Assembly (NCBI GenBank): GCA_963666995.1
Contig: OY762941.1
Span: 2,356,001 to 2,420,000, forward strand
Source: Syntrophobacter sp963666995
Lineage (GTDB): Bacteria; Desulfobacterota; Syntrophobacteria; Syntrophobacterales; Syntrophobacteraceae
Direction: 5' to 3'
Length of the DNA: 64,000 nucleotides
The notes under the pieces were generated by a model. It was given only the letters and a program-made list of their open reading frames with translations, had not been told where the DNA came from and ran no database searches. The translations under genes were made by a program, and so were the position numbers. This document shows, one piece after another, positions 51,980 through 61,382 of the stretch (positions are counted from its first letter, which is position 1; every line of letters begins with the position of its first letter).

Positions 51980-53357
51980 ATAAGCGCTAACTTAACAAAA
52001 GACAATCATTGCCTCCCACCTCTCAGTTTGACGTGGGCGTTTCCGTGGGGGCTCTCTGAGCCTCCGCGATATTCTCGGCCAGTTTTTGAGAGATCGATAT
52101 AATTGGAGCACCGGATTGACCGCAGATCTAACCAGATGGAGCATAAATGAGGTCTCGCGCCACAGACACCGTGATCTTCTCGATGTCCTCGCGAATCGGG
52201 TACCCCCAGGGGAAAAAACTTTCCCCTGCAACTGTCAGTGCCTCAATCAGAAAGGCAAGAAAGAGTTTCCCGTGTATCCAAGCTTTTGCCGCATTGACGT
52301 CCTTTTTTTTCAAATGGCCCAATTGCATGATGGACTTTAGCCGCTTAAACGCCAACTCTACTTGCCAGCGCCCGCGATACATTTCTAAAATCAATGCTGC
52401 GGGAAACTTTCGATCCAATGTGGTGAACACAAAAATATATCCGGCCGCTTCAAGGGTTTCCGGCTGCGGCTCGCGTCCCTTTCTTTTGCTGTCCTTGATG
52501 ACCTTGCTCCGGGCTTTCTCCGCGGCTTCCTTGCTCTTTTTTATTCCACAAATTCTTCCTGTGATGAGCAGATCATCGTCCCGAGTACAGGCGTCCCAGT
52601 CACCCAATTTAGTCCCGGTTAGCGTCCTCAAATGCTTCAAGAGGATAAATGGACTGCCATCCATCTCCGTACAGGGAAGGTTGGATGTATTCATACGCAC
52701 AATCACATTGCCGCCGCTGCGAGCCACATGGCCTATATCGGCGCAGTGGGCATATCCTCTGTCCGCCAAGAGAAGGTCTCCGGGCTGGACCGAAAACCTC
52801 TTGAACGATTCGCCAACTTTTGGACTCGTGAGATGGACCTCATCGCACTGCAGTAAGGGCAAACCAATCGAATAGTGGAGCCTCCATGTCGAACCGGTAT
52901 TGCCGGGCTCCTGTATGGTGGTTGCGTCAATGATGCGTATGCGAAAATCCTTTCCAAACATCACCGTGGGCCGCATAGTAGTCCATTGCTCCATGAGTGC
53001 TGCGGCCATCCATCGGAACCATTCCCCGGAAGCCCTAAGGCGCTTTAGTAGCGCAACGTCGGAAATGCAGACTATGTTGCCCTCGGATGCTCTTACCGCT
53101 GTTTCTCTGAGCGAGCACCCATCAGCCAAATGGATCAGAAGTGTCCGAACAAGGGATTCCGGATCTGCAAACTTACGGCATCGGTGCAAGGCTCCCAACT
53201 CTTTGGCTTTTTGTTGCCACGACTCCGGGAAGAAAGTCAGCAATACCTCCCAATTATCTTGGCCCGTAATATCTTTTAGTTCCATCGTCACCCCTCCTTT
53301 GGGTGACGATTATGCAATAAATCTATAACTGAATGCAATAATTAAGTTAGCGCTTAT
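51980..53357. mobile_element. Complete IS4-family insertion sequence
   Basis: 1,378 bp with 16-bp perfect terminal inverted repeats, ataagcgctaacttaa at the left (51980-51995) and ttaagttagcgcttat at the right (53342-53357). It is flanked on both sides by gggaatcattccc (51967-51979 and 53358-53370), a 13-bp duplication that is itself a palindrome. It contains one intact transposase gene, so it may be active. It sits inside copy 3 of repeat family 1. Confidence 0.92.
52128..53285 (-). CDS. IS4-family transposase
   Basis: A 385-residue DDE transposase. Asp120 (IIDATTIQEPG) and Asp175 (LLLADRGYAH) are followed by the YREK-type motif YRGRWQVELAFKRLKS with the catalytic Glu. Length matches IS4-family enzymes. 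aaaggagg lies seven bases before the ATG at 53285; the GTG at 53291 is an alternative. It fills most of the IS, leaving about 150 bp to the left end and 72 bp to the right. Confidence 0.95.
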   Translation of the reverse strand: MELKDITGQDNWEVLLTFFPESWQQKAKELGALHRCRKFADPESLVRTLLIHLADGCSLRETAVRASEGNIVCISDVALLKRLRASGEWFRWMAAALMEQWTTMRPTVMFGKDFRIRIIDATTIQEPGNTGSTWRLHYSIGLPLLQCDEVHLTSPKVGESFKRFSVQPGDLLLADRGYAHCADIGHVARSGGNVIVRMNTSNLPCTEMDGSPFILLKHLRTLTGTKLGDWDACTRDDDLLITGRICGIKKSKEAAEKARSKVIKDSKRKGREPQPETLEAAGYIFVFTTLDRKFPAALILEMYRGRWQVELAFKRLKSIMQLGHLKKKDVNAAKAWIHGKLFLAFLIEALTVAGESFFPWGYPIREDIEKITVSVARDLIYAPSG

Positions 53358-53493
53358 GGGAATCATTCCCCCGCTCTTTTTGGGGATCTCAAAAATATCA
53401 TTTTGGACGCACATTAGTAGAAAAGGCAAGGGAACAGTGAAAGGGGGGGCGCTTGCGGTCATGATCGCAAAAACGCTCACCTGCGCCCTCCCG

Positions 53494-54654
53494 TCAGTCC
53501 TGCGACTCGAGCAGTTTCGCGGTCTCTTTCAGCGCCGCTCGTATGGGTATATGCTGCGGGCACGCATCTTCACATTCCCCGCACTCGACGCAGTTGGACG
53601 CCTGGTGATCGGCACCGATCTGCATGCGATAGAAAATACGGTGGGTAGCGGCATCATCCAGCATAAGGGCGTTGTTGAACAATGTGAAACACCCGGGAAT
53701 GTTGACTCCGGAAGGGCACGGCATGCAGTACCGGCAATTGGTGCAATCTATTTTCCTTATCGAATGATAGATTTCCTTGACCTCGTGAATCAGCTCCCTG
53801 TCCGCTTCCGTCAGGCTGTTCGGCCGGGCTTCGCCGGCAATGCGGATGTTTTCGGCGACTTGCGCCATTTCGTTCATACCGCTCAAAACAACGCTGATTC
53901 CCGGATAATCCCATAGATAGCGCAGGGCCCATTCCGCGGGGCTTCGCCTGACTTGCGCTCTGTCCCACACACTTTGAGCCGCGGGTGGAATATTGGAAGC
54001 CAGCTTGCCCCCCCTCATCGGTTCCATGATCACCACCCCCAGGCCGCGGTCGACCGCGAGCTGCAATCCTTCCTTTCCCGCCTGATAGTTCTCGTCCAGA
54101 TAGTTGTACTGAATCTGGCAAAAAGACCACGGATAAGCGTCGAGGGCCTCTTTGAACATATCGAGCTCATCGTGGAAGGAAAACCCCGCAAAGCGGATCC
54201 GCCCGTCCGACAGGGCCGAATCAAGGAACTCGAACACCTTGTTCTGCACTAGGTTGGGCCAGAATAACCTGTTGACGGTATGCACGAGGTAGAAGTCGAT
54301 GGTGTCTGTTTGCAGTTTGCTCAGTTGCTCGTCCAGGTAACGGTCCATGTCCCCCCTGGACTGGACCAGCCAACTGGGTAATTTCGTCGCCAGATGAACC
54401 TTTTGCCGGTAACCGTCCTTCAGCGCCCGACCGACGAACAACTCGCTGTTGCCCATATGGTAAGGGTAAGCGGTATCGACGTAATTCACTCCCCGATCGA
54501 TGGCCCAACGCAGGATTTCCGTGGCTTTCGGCTCATCGATCGCTCCATCGTCAATGCCATGTCTTGCACCGGCGTGGATGAGCGGTAAACGCATGCAGCC
54601 GAAGCCCAAAGCGGACACTTCGATGCCGGTTTGGCCGAACTTTCGGTAAAGCAT
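53494..54654 (-). CDS. Aldo/keto reductase with C-terminal 4Fe-4S domain
   Basis: A 386-residue cytoplasmic enzyme. The AKR barrel has the Asp-Tyr pair (NYVDTAYPYHMGNSE), Lys in LATKLPSW and His in YLVHTVN. The C-terminal 80 residues carry two cysteine groups, CTNCRYCMPCPSGV and CVECGECEDACPQHIP, so it binds two 4Fe-4S clusters, as in a family found mostly in anaerobes. Met3 at 54654 is chosen as start because aaggagg lies seven bases before it; the ATG two codons earlier is too close. It probably reduces a carbonyl with electrons from ferredoxin-like carriers; the substrate is not known. Confidence 0.93.
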   Translation of the reverse strand: MLYRKFGQTGIEVSALGFGCMRLPLIHAGARHGIDDGAIDEPKATEILRWAIDRGVNYVDTAYPYHMGNSELFVGRALKDGYRQKVHLATKLPSWLVQSRGDMDRYLDEQLSKLQTDTIDFYLVHTVNRLFWPNLVQNKVFEFLDSALSDGRIRFAGFSFHDELDMFKEALDAYPWSFCQIQYNYLDENYQAGKEGLQLAVDRGLGVVIMEPMRGGKLASNIPPAAQSVWDRAQVRRSPAEWALRYLWDYPGISVVLSGMNEMAQVAENIRIAGEARPNSLTEADRELIHEVKEIYHSIRKIDCTNCRYCMPCPSGVNIPGCFTLFNNALMLDDAATHRIFYRMQIGADHQASNCVECGECEDACPQHIPIRAALKETAKLLESQD

Positions 54655-55167
54655 ATCCATGCCTCCTTGAGAATGAGCGGATGGTCCCGCCGTTTTGCTT
54701 GAGAGTCAACTTGCCGGTATTTATAAGACTACATCCGTCATGCCGCAGCAATGCCGAAACCTGCTAATTGATTGCCTAATCCTGTTTCCTTGAGGATAAC
54801 GGGGAGCTGTGAGAGGCGAACGGTTTTACGATCGCCAACGGAAGGGCCGGGTCGTCCTCTCGGGCTGCCGAGGTTGCCCCTGCAACCCGGGGGACTTCCG
54901 ATGCCGGATATTCAAGCGGGCAACCGGCGGATGACGGAATTACCGAACCTCCTCATTACGAATGAAGGCGTTTTTGGCGGCGAAACGCTGATGCGTCCCG
55001 AGCCGGCCTCGGCCTCGCATGCCCGTGCTCTACGAGCCATGCATCGTGATTGCCGGCCATGGATGAAAATGCGGCTGCCCCGGCAACCGAGTTTATACCA
55101 GTGGTCCGCACAACTGCCTCATCAACAGGTCATCCCGGGACTTGACCTCTATTCTCCTATTCCTTCA
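54655..55167. other. Intergenic region, no supported gene
   Basis: About 510 bp between the aldo/keto reductase start and the protease stop. GC-rich open frames exist (for example on the plus strand from 54772) but lack ribosome sites and family resemblance. Confidence 0.45.
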
Positions 55168-56220
55168 TCAACCTGCCGGGGATTTTGCCTCGACAGGAAC
55201 AACCTCGACTTCCACGCGGTCCTGCCCGCGAATGATGGTAATTTTCACCGGGTTCCCGATAATCCACTCGGCGAGGAACTTGTTGATGTGATCCACGTTG
55301 GCCACCTGGAGCCCGTTTACGGCCACGATGACATCTCCTTCTCGGATTCCGCCGCGTGAGGCAGGGCTGTCCGGCGTTACGGCCATCACTTCGACTCCGG
55401 ACTCCGCGGCCAACTGATAAAAACGCACCAGACGCCGCGAAAGGGGGCGCTGCTGAGCGGCTATCCCCAGGTGCCCGCGCCTCACCCTTCCGAGTGTCAG
55501 CAACTGGGACACCACCCACTTTGCGGTATCGGAAGGGATTGAAAAGCCTATCCCTTGCGCCATAGCTATAATAGCCGTGTTTACGCCAACGACCCGCCCT
55601 CTGGAATCGACGAGCGGCCCCCCGGAATTCCCGGGATTGAGCGGCGCCGTATGCTGGATGATATTCTCGATGAGCCGTCCGTCTCCGCTCCTGAGCGCCC
55701 GGCCGAGCGCGCTCACGACACCTGTCGAAACCGTCGACTGGAAGCCGAACGGGTTTCCGATGGCGATTACGAGCTGCCCCACGCTCAGGGCCGATGAGTC
55801 GCCCATCGCGGCATAAGGCAGGGGGGAGCCTCCCGCTCTGATCAGCGCAAGGTCTGTGGCGGGATCCGTGCCGATCAGCGCGGCATCGAAACTCGTTCCA
55901 TCCTGGAGTGTCGCGGTCAGATGCCTTGCCCCCCGGACCACATGATCGTTGGTGAGGATGTAGCCGTCGGGAGTGATGATCACCCCGGAGCCCGATCCGA
56001 CCGGTCCGGGATTTCCCCCCGGCTGTGAAATATGTGCCGAGATCCCGACAACCGCCGGTCCAACCGCATCCACTACGGCTATGACGGCCCGTGAGTAGGC
56101 GTCAAGCAGCTCGACGTCCCGCATCCCTTCAGCGCCAACTTCACAGCGCTGGTGCGGTTCCCTGGCCTCTGCCTCACCCTTTATAAAGTTCAAAGTCCGC
56201 TGCAGGTTCTGCACTTCCAT
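55168..56220 (-). CDS. HtrA/DegP-like trypsin-fold serine protease with PDZ domain
   Basis: A 350-residue protease. Catalytic triad His93 (LTNDHVVRG), Asp123 (DPATDLALIR) and Ser199 (NPGNSGGPLV) are in place; one PDZ domain occupies about 240-340 (VEVMAVTPDSPASRGGIREGDVIVAVNG). There is no signal peptide or membrane anchor, unlike DegP/DegS, so this form is probably cytoplasmic. aaggaggg lies four bases before the ATG. No partner genes. Confidence 0.92.
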   Translation of the reverse strand: MEVQNLQRTLNFIKGEAEAREPHQRCEVGAEGMRDVELLDAYSRAVIAVVDAVGPAVVGISAHISQPGGNPGPVGSGSGVIITPDGYILTNDHVVRGARHLTATLQDGTSFDAALIGTDPATDLALIRAGGSPLPYAAMGDSSALSVGQLVIAIGNPFGFQSTVSTGVVSALGRALRSGDGRLIENIIQHTAPLNPGNSGGPLVDSRGRVVGVNTAIIAMAQGIGFSIPSDTAKWVVSQLLTLGRVRRGHLGIAAQQRPLSRRLVRFYQLAAESGVEVMAVTPDSPASRGGIREGDVIVAVNGLQVANVDHINKFLAEWIIGNPVKITIIRGQDRVEVEVVPVEAKSPAG

Positions 56221-56769
56221 TTGCCCTCCTTGAATGTCCGGACTACATGGGAAGATTCCCCCATTTCTTTCATAGTATTTCTTATGGCCGGTTTGCCCAA
56301 AGTCAAGTCAGGTTCACTCAGCTTCAGATGGAGCCCGCTTTCGAAAACCGCCCGAAACCGTCCATTACGGAAGAGCCGGCGATGCTCTCAATGAGAGGCT
56401 GGACGAAGGATAAACTTTTTGTCCTGCCGGACTCGGATAGCAGGTATCAAGGCCGCCCGCGTTGAGTGTAGTCTTTTGTTTATATTGTGAAATACCATTT
56501 GCCGCCGGGCGGCTTGTTTCATATGCTATATTCGGTTCGGATCCATCAGCCGCCGGCTGGGTGTGGACGGCTTGGAAGTTGCGTTTTGACATCGTTCCGG
56601 GGTAAAGAAAAGAGGGTCATAAGGGCAGGGAACAGGAAACAGTTGCCCCTATCCACTTCTCACCCATGCTTCTCTCCTCTTGCAAGGCTGGTCCAGCCAG
56701 CATCCACCGCACCGTACAGTCACGAACAAAAAAAAGCAACGGACATCCTGCTGGTTTCATCAGCTCAAA
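56221..56769. other. Intergenic region with short dispersed repeats
   Basis: About 550 bp without a supported gene. It holds a 40-bp stretch (56473-56512, ttttgtttatattgtgaaat then accatttgccgccgggcgg) close to one at 51495-51533, and a tcggatagcaggtat string weakly like REP family 3. Confidence 0.45.
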
Positions 56770-57078
56770 TTACGACTCCACTTTCATCCCAAGGAAAGCG
56801 CGCAGTATCGGCTCCTTATCGGGGTTATGCTTCTCGACGAGTTCAAGGACTGCCTTGTTCAAGGCCGGATCGAGCATGGTCCAAGTGGGTAACCCTCGGC
56901 TTTGGGGGTTTCCAAGAGGCGATTCTTTAGTACCATTCCAGCGGAAACCAATCCGACGCTTGCGATCCCACATCCCGATAGCGTAAGCGCAATCATCCGG
57001 ACCATTGTCAAGAATAACATCTATCAGGCGCCAAGAGGCCTTGGGTGAAATTACTTCTTCGGGAGGAATATGCGCCAT
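56770..57078 (-). CDS. Small hypothetical protein
   Basis: A 102-residue soluble protein I do not recognise. It is rich in Trp and charged residues (SWRLIDVILDNGPDDCAYAIGMWDRKRRIGFRWNG) and has no signal peptide. A clear aaggag lies seven bases before the ATG, and the coding strand bias looks genuine. It is divergent from the AbiJ-like nuclease gene, with about 180 bp between them, so a defence-linked role is possible but unsupported. Confidence 0.65.
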   Translation of the reverse strand: MAHIPPEEVISPKASWRLIDVILDNGPDDCAYAIGMWDRKRRIGFRWNGTKESPLGNPQSRGLPTWTMLDPALNKAVLELVEKHNPDKEPILRAFLGMKVES

Positions 57079-57258
57079 TCCAATGCTCCTTGGTTAAAAT
57101 TAAGTGGATGTTTAGAATTGCTGTGCGTGTAAGCACACGTCGGTTCTCACGTCAAGTCGCACATGCAAATTGACAGTAAAATACGCCCCCAGAAACGAAT
57201 ATTGACAATCTTATCGTAAACATGTGACATTGTGGGGCACTGCAAGAGGAGCTACTGC

Positions 57259-58623
57259 ATGGATTTGGCTCGACTACGCGATGCTATCCTTCCCCATATT
57301 ATTGCGCTCAAGGATGCAGGCACCCATGAGACGCTACCTACCATCTGTGCGAAATTAGGTCTGCCGGTTCCAGGTCAAGAAGGGTCTAAACGGGAAAGAA
57401 TGATTTCCAGCTTCAACGCCCTGGCGAGCGCTCACCTTCCGGCCGTTGCGGAGCGTTTGCTGGAAATCCACCCACCGCTACCGAGTGTGCGAAACGAAAT
57501 TCAGGAGATATTGTGGTCGGATACTGCCGTCCCAGAAATACCCAAGAGATTTCGCAGGGAACTTGCCCGTGAATTATCAGTCGAGGATTTGTATCTTAAC
57601 GCCCGACACTTCGATGAGCTTTTGGACAGACTGTGGGTTCTGGATGATGATCCAATAGGTTCGTTTTTCGGGACTGACCGATCCCTTCGGGCTTCTGTCT
57701 ATCAGCATGTTCATCGGAATCCAGGGGATTGGTCTGTTGAGTTCCTGTTCGACAAGCTTGGCGCCTTTGAGGCCTCAGATCGACGTTTTGTCATATTTCT
57801 TGAAGGACTTGCCTCCTCTGATGTGCTTCCTGACGAAGCAGCCCAGCGCCGTTTCGTTGGTATTGTTAATAAGAATCTCAGCGGGTGTGGCGTTGAGCTT
57901 CGCGAGAGCGATATAGTAGACGGCTATCCAGTATTTACACTGGTCTCAACACACCTTGTGCCGGCAGGGCGACCGAAAAACCTCATCTTCGCCTCATCCG
58001 TGAAGCCCGACCTACGTTTTCGGGATGCTGTGAACAACGATGTCGAGATCGTAACAAACGCAGACAAAGTGCTGGTTTACGACCGCCCCATAGGAGCGGA
58101 TGGACTCCGATGGCGAGACTTGCAAGCTTGGTGGAGCATGGCGAGTGGGATTGGTGACGAGGAAGACTCTAAGAAGACGCTTTATAGGCGGCTGCGCGAT
58201 AGCCTGCCCAAGAACTCGCCCGGCCAAATTTTGTTATTCGACGCTTTCCACCACGGTTTCAGCAGCGCTGTCCCAAGCCTTCCTGCCTTGCTTCCAGAGG
58301 TCTGGCTACACTGGGACCCAAAAACAGTCCGGGAGCGCGGGACGGCTGCCCTTCTTCGGTTTCGAATGGATTTCTTACTGCTGCTGCCCCATGGAGTGCG
58401 CATTGTCCTTGAAGTTGATGGTAAGCATCATTATGCCAAGGAAAATGGACAGGCGGATTGCGCCCGTTATGCCTCTATGGTTGCTGCTGACAGAGAACTG
58501 AAGTTAGCCGGGTACGAAGTCCTTCGATTCGGTGCTGAGGAACTTCAAGGAGATGCAGGTCGCAAAATGGTGAAAAGCTTTTTCGACGTGCTCTTCAAGC
58601 GATACGGCGTTTTTGTACCGTAA
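57259..58623 (+). CDS. AbiJ-NTD3-like protein with predicted PD-(D/E)xK nuclease domain
   Basis: A 454-residue protein that looks like an abortive-infection effector. The middle part (ELSVEDLYLNARHFDELLDRLWVLDDDPIGSFFG, QHVHRNPGDWSVEFLFDKLGA) resembles the AbiJ N-terminal-type domain 3 by memory. The C-terminal domain has a nuclease-like core: Asp371 in RMDFLLLL, then LEVDGK with Glu385, Asp387 and Lys389, followed by the RYASMVAADRELKLAGYEVLRFGAEEL typical of Vsr/DUF559-like nucleases. agaggag precedes the ATG by seven bases. Predicted defence function is an inference; no other defence genes are adjacent except the truncated neighbour. Confidence 0.72.
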   Translation: MDLARLRDAILPHIIALKDAGTHETLPTICAKLGLPVPGQEGSKRERMISSFNALASAHLPAVAERLLEIHPPLPSVRNEIQEILWSDTAVPEIPKRFRRELARELSVEDLYLNARHFDELLDRLWVLDDDPIGSFFGTDRSLRASVYQHVHRNPGDWSVEFLFDKLGAFEASDRRFVIFLEGLASSDVLPDEAAQRRFVGIVNKNLSGCGVELRESDIVDGYPVFTLVSTHLVPAGRPKNLIFASSVKPDLRFRDAVNNDVEIVTNADKVLVYDRPIGADGLRWRDLQAWWSMASGIGDEEDSKKTLYRRLRDSLPKNSPGQILLFDAFHHGFSSAVPSLPALLPEVWLHWDPKTVRERGTAALLRFRMDFLLLLPHGVRIVLEVDGKHHYAKENGQADCARYASMVAADRELKLAGYEVLRFGAEELQGDAGRKMVKSFFDVLFKRYGVFVP

Positions 58624-59330
58624 GATTGAACATATGTGGAGAGGTACATGCCGATTCCGGAAGCCCTCCTTGAAGACTGATTCGTTCGCTGTCACTGCTG
58701 CTGTGAGTTCAAGGGCATGGACCACTTCGTGAAGTTTGAGAAATAAGGCCTCAACAAACTCTTCCCGCTTCGATATGGGTGTATTGCCTGACGTCATGAA
58801 GCCGCCTGTGACCGGATCGTACAACTCCATTGTTGTCTCGTAGCTCCCATGTACGTAGGCGTCATAAACCATGTTAAGAAACCGATGATAGTTTCTTAGC
58901 TTTTCACCGTCCAGCTTGGCACTTTCCGCCAGGCGCAAGTCAGCCTTCATTAACTCCTCCCGGCTAACGTAGCGGGCGCGCTCGGCCTCAAGATACTGCT
59001 CTGGCGTATGCGGTCTTGAACTGAAATATTGTTCAACGAAGGTTTGAACCGCAGTGGGTAGTACACTGCCTCTATTGAGTGCCTCCCCGATAGTTTTGAT
59101 CTCAGTACAAAAATCTGAAACCATCCTCAAAAGAGCGGCACATTCTGCGCAATAACCTAGATCACACAAAACAAGCGCCGCGCGTATTCCGCTGACTGCC
59201 CGAATGGACTTTCCTATCATGACGGTGTGTGGGAGGTGCTCGCGAAATTCGAGCCTGACTCGGTTTCCCTCTTCAAACACCTCACGCGGAGGCAATATCG
59301 GGGCCGCAAGCTCATTTACCCAGCGATCAG
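58504..59330 (-). pseudogene. 5'-truncated gene of unknown function (HEPN/DUF5677-like?)
   Basis: About 275 codons without a start of its own. The recognisable part begins near HKPDRWVNELAAPILPPREVFEEGN and contains GIRAALVLCDLGYCAECAALLRMVSDFCTEIKTI, a helical pattern like DUF5677/HEPN-type proteins. Its 5' side runs into the 3' end of an IS1634-like transposase fragment (59327), so insertion or deletion removed the start. Its last 40 codons overlap the 3' end of the nuclease gene on the other strand. Probably inactive. Confidence 0.6.
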
Positions 59331-59950
59331 GCTTGTGCCAGACGGTTCTCAAGTATGCGCAGATACGTAAGGGCCGCCATGCAGGTAAAAATGTGGCAAC
59401 GGATCTTTCCGTCCGTCCAGTGGTGCATCGGAAGCACACTCACGAGTTTATCATCTTTTGACTGTCGGAATGCCTCTTCGACCAGGTAGCGGTCAAGGCT
59501 TGCTTTCACGATCTCATCGGTTGACCAGTCCGTGTGGTCGGTAACTATGATGTTTTTCCCAAACCTGTCGATGTGCTTGCCTATCCGGTAGTAGTCCTTT
59601 CTGAAGACGAACTTCGGCGTTCCCCCTTCCTTTTCAAGGTCAAATTGATAGAGGTCATTTGGCAGGTAGAGCTTTGCGCAAGCCTGCAGATAGTGTTTCT
59701 CAAGTTGTTTGAGCTGATTCCAGGGGGCCTTCCCGGATTTAGCCTTGCTTTGCAGTTCATAGAGCACCTCCTGGAGTTCGAGCAACTTCTGGTCGAAACC
59801 ATACCTCTGCTTTGCAGCAGTCCTGGGATTATAGGTAACAACAACCGCCCTGTACTTTCCCCAAAACTCCCCCGCACCTCTCCAGGCAACAATCCGATCA
59901 TCTTCTTTCCCAAGCTTTTCGAGTTCACGATTTTTGGCTGAATCAACCGG
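59327..59950 (-). pseudogene. C-terminal fragment of an IS1634-like (IS4-group) transposase
   Basis: About 208 codons open from VDSAKNRELEKLG through WGKYRAVVVTYNPRTAAKQRYGFDQKLLELQEVL to NIIVTDHTDWSTDEIVKASLDRYLVEEAFRQSKD and HHWTDGKIRCHIFTCMAALTYLRI. These match the C-terminal half of IS1634-type enzymes, including the last catalytic Glu in VEEAFRQSK and the final HxxxC-like helix. The N-terminal half with the first Asp residues is missing; it is joined at about 59950-59960 to an IS630-like fragment. Confidence 0.8.
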
Positions 59951-59954
59951 CTTG

Positions 59955-60637
59955 AAAGCGGAGATACCGCAACGTATGCATAGGTATATTCGCGGATGAT
60001 CTGGTTAGGTACATAAGGACGAATTCCGCGAGGCGCCCAGCAACATTGAGGAGTGCTGATTCTTCCAAAACGCCCTTCATCTTGGAGCATCAACCGCAAG
60101 CGCACTCTCAGGGGAGCAAGTGCTTTCACGCACTTAGTCACTGTTTTCGGGAGTTTTTTTTAAGCCCTCCCGGGCTTCGGTGTTGCTGTTGGGATGACGA
60201 GGCCTTGGTATGATAGTTCGCCAATCGTGACGGTCCAGCATCCGGTAAATGGTGCTTTGGGCTACTTTGCGCCCCACTTTGGCCTCAAATGCCTGTTGAA
60301 TCTTACTCACAACCAAAATACCGCCATGTGCGGCCTGGTCCAGGAATTCCGAAAGGAATTGACGTTCTTGCTCGATCGTCATGTAGCCGGAGCGGCGGCC
60401 GCCCCAGTTGCGGTCGTGCGATTGCTTGAAGGTGCTGAATTTCTTACGCAACTGGACTACTGTTCCACGACAACGACCGATGATTTTCCCGGTGATACGG
60501 TCAGGGATGTCGAGAAGGCCGGGGATCAATACAGCTTGAGCCGCTCTGAGGTCATCGGAAGTTCTCGCTTTCTCCGCAGCTTCCATCGCCAATTGAAACA
60601 CCTCACTGGATACTTTCGTTTTCTTTGGCATTGGCAA
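59955..60637 (-). pseudogene. IS630-family transposase remnant, frameshifted and truncated
   Basis: A 60637-60134 frame gives the winged-helix N-domain (GRCRGTVVQLRKKF, DRNWGGRRSGYMT, RKVAQSTIYRMLDRHDWR). Another frame continues LRVRLRLMLQDEGRFGRI, containing the first catalytic Asp, and REYTYAYVAVSP. They are separated by a frameshift at an A8 tract (about 60149-60158) that simple -1 slippage would not repair, because a stop follows. The fragment ends near 59961 where the IS1634-like sequence begins, so the catalytic C-terminal part is lost. Confidence 0.8.
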
Positions 60638-60744
60638 CTCCCTCCTGAGTGGTGGGTTGCATGTTACTATAGTTCAATCTTGCGCGCAAGTTAGTATAAG
60701 ACTAACTGGTCTCAAATTTGGTCTCACGGTGGAATTAGTCTTAT

Positions 60745-60781
60745 AAAAAAGCCCGGAATCCGATGTCCCGGATCCGGGCTT
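60745..60781 (-). terminator. Intrinsic terminator of the tRNA-Ser genes
   Basis: Nine-base-pair stem aagcccgga (60749-60757) with tccgggctt (60773-60781), 15-nt loop, followed on the minus strand by a T-run (60745-60750). It starts 13 bases after the 3' CCA of the tRNA. Confidence 0.8.
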
Positions 60782-60793
60782 GATGTTTTCCAG

Positions 60794-60887
60794 TGGCGGA
60801 GAGAGAGGGATTCGAACCCTCGGTAGAGCTTGACACCCTACACTCGCTTAGCAGGCGAGCGCCTTCAGCCGACTCGGCCATCTCTCC
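60794..60887 (-). tRNA. tRNA-Ser (anticodon GCU)
   Basis: 94 nt including encoded CCA. Acceptor ggagaga pairs with tctctcc, the anticodon loop reads ctgctaa (GCU), the T-loop is ggttcgaatcc, and a long variable arm (tgtagggtgtcaagctctac) marks it as class II, serine type. Confidence 0.95.
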
Positions 60888-60902
60888 TCTTGCTCTTCGG
60901 AA

Positions 60903-60995
60903 TGGCGGAGGGAGTAGGATTCGAACCCACGGTCCCGCTGCTAACGGAACAACGGTTTTCAAGACCGCCGCCTTAAACCACTCGGCCATCCCTCC
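60903..60995 (-). tRNA. tRNA-Ser (anticodon UGA)
   Basis: 93 nt including encoded CCA. Acceptor ggaggga pairs with tccctcc, the anticodon loop reads cttgaaa (UGA), the T-loop is ggttcgaatcc, and the variable arm is long (class II). It is transcribed ahead of the GCU gene, 15 bp apart, probably in one transcript. Confidence 0.95.
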
Positions 60996-61382
60996 GAATA
61001 GCTCTCGAACTGATCGAGAGTCGGAATCCTAGCATCGGCTCTTTTTTGTGTCAAGCACTTGTGTGCCGCGATGCGGCCCCGCGCCGCCCGCCCGCGTATG
61101 CCGACAGGCATTTTTTTAGTCCGGAACCCGCTGACCCGGATGATCAATTGCGATCTCCCGGTTGACCTACGAGTCCCCTCCAAAGTAGATTAGACTTCCC
61201 GATCCGCCTCCGCACGGTGTACCCCGGCGTCGCAGGAATGAATAGACCGCACTGGTGTCCTGATCACACCTCGTGGCGCGGGAATTGCCGGTGAGCTGAG
61301 CCAAAGGAATAAATATACCGGCATGGTGTCGTGTTTACGGGGCTTGTGCTATGCTGCTCAAGGTCGAATGGAAAGGATTGAA
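60996..61382. other. Divergent intergenic region between tRNA-Ser and larC
   Basis: About 390 bp. The 60 bp next to the tRNA are AT-rich and likely hold its promoter; no gene or clear larC promoter was identified. Confidence 0.4.

Noticed and set aside
54772..55359. 195-codon plus-strand frame opposite the HtrA-like gene end
   Set aside because: It is antisense to the protease gene over half its length and has no protein-like features.
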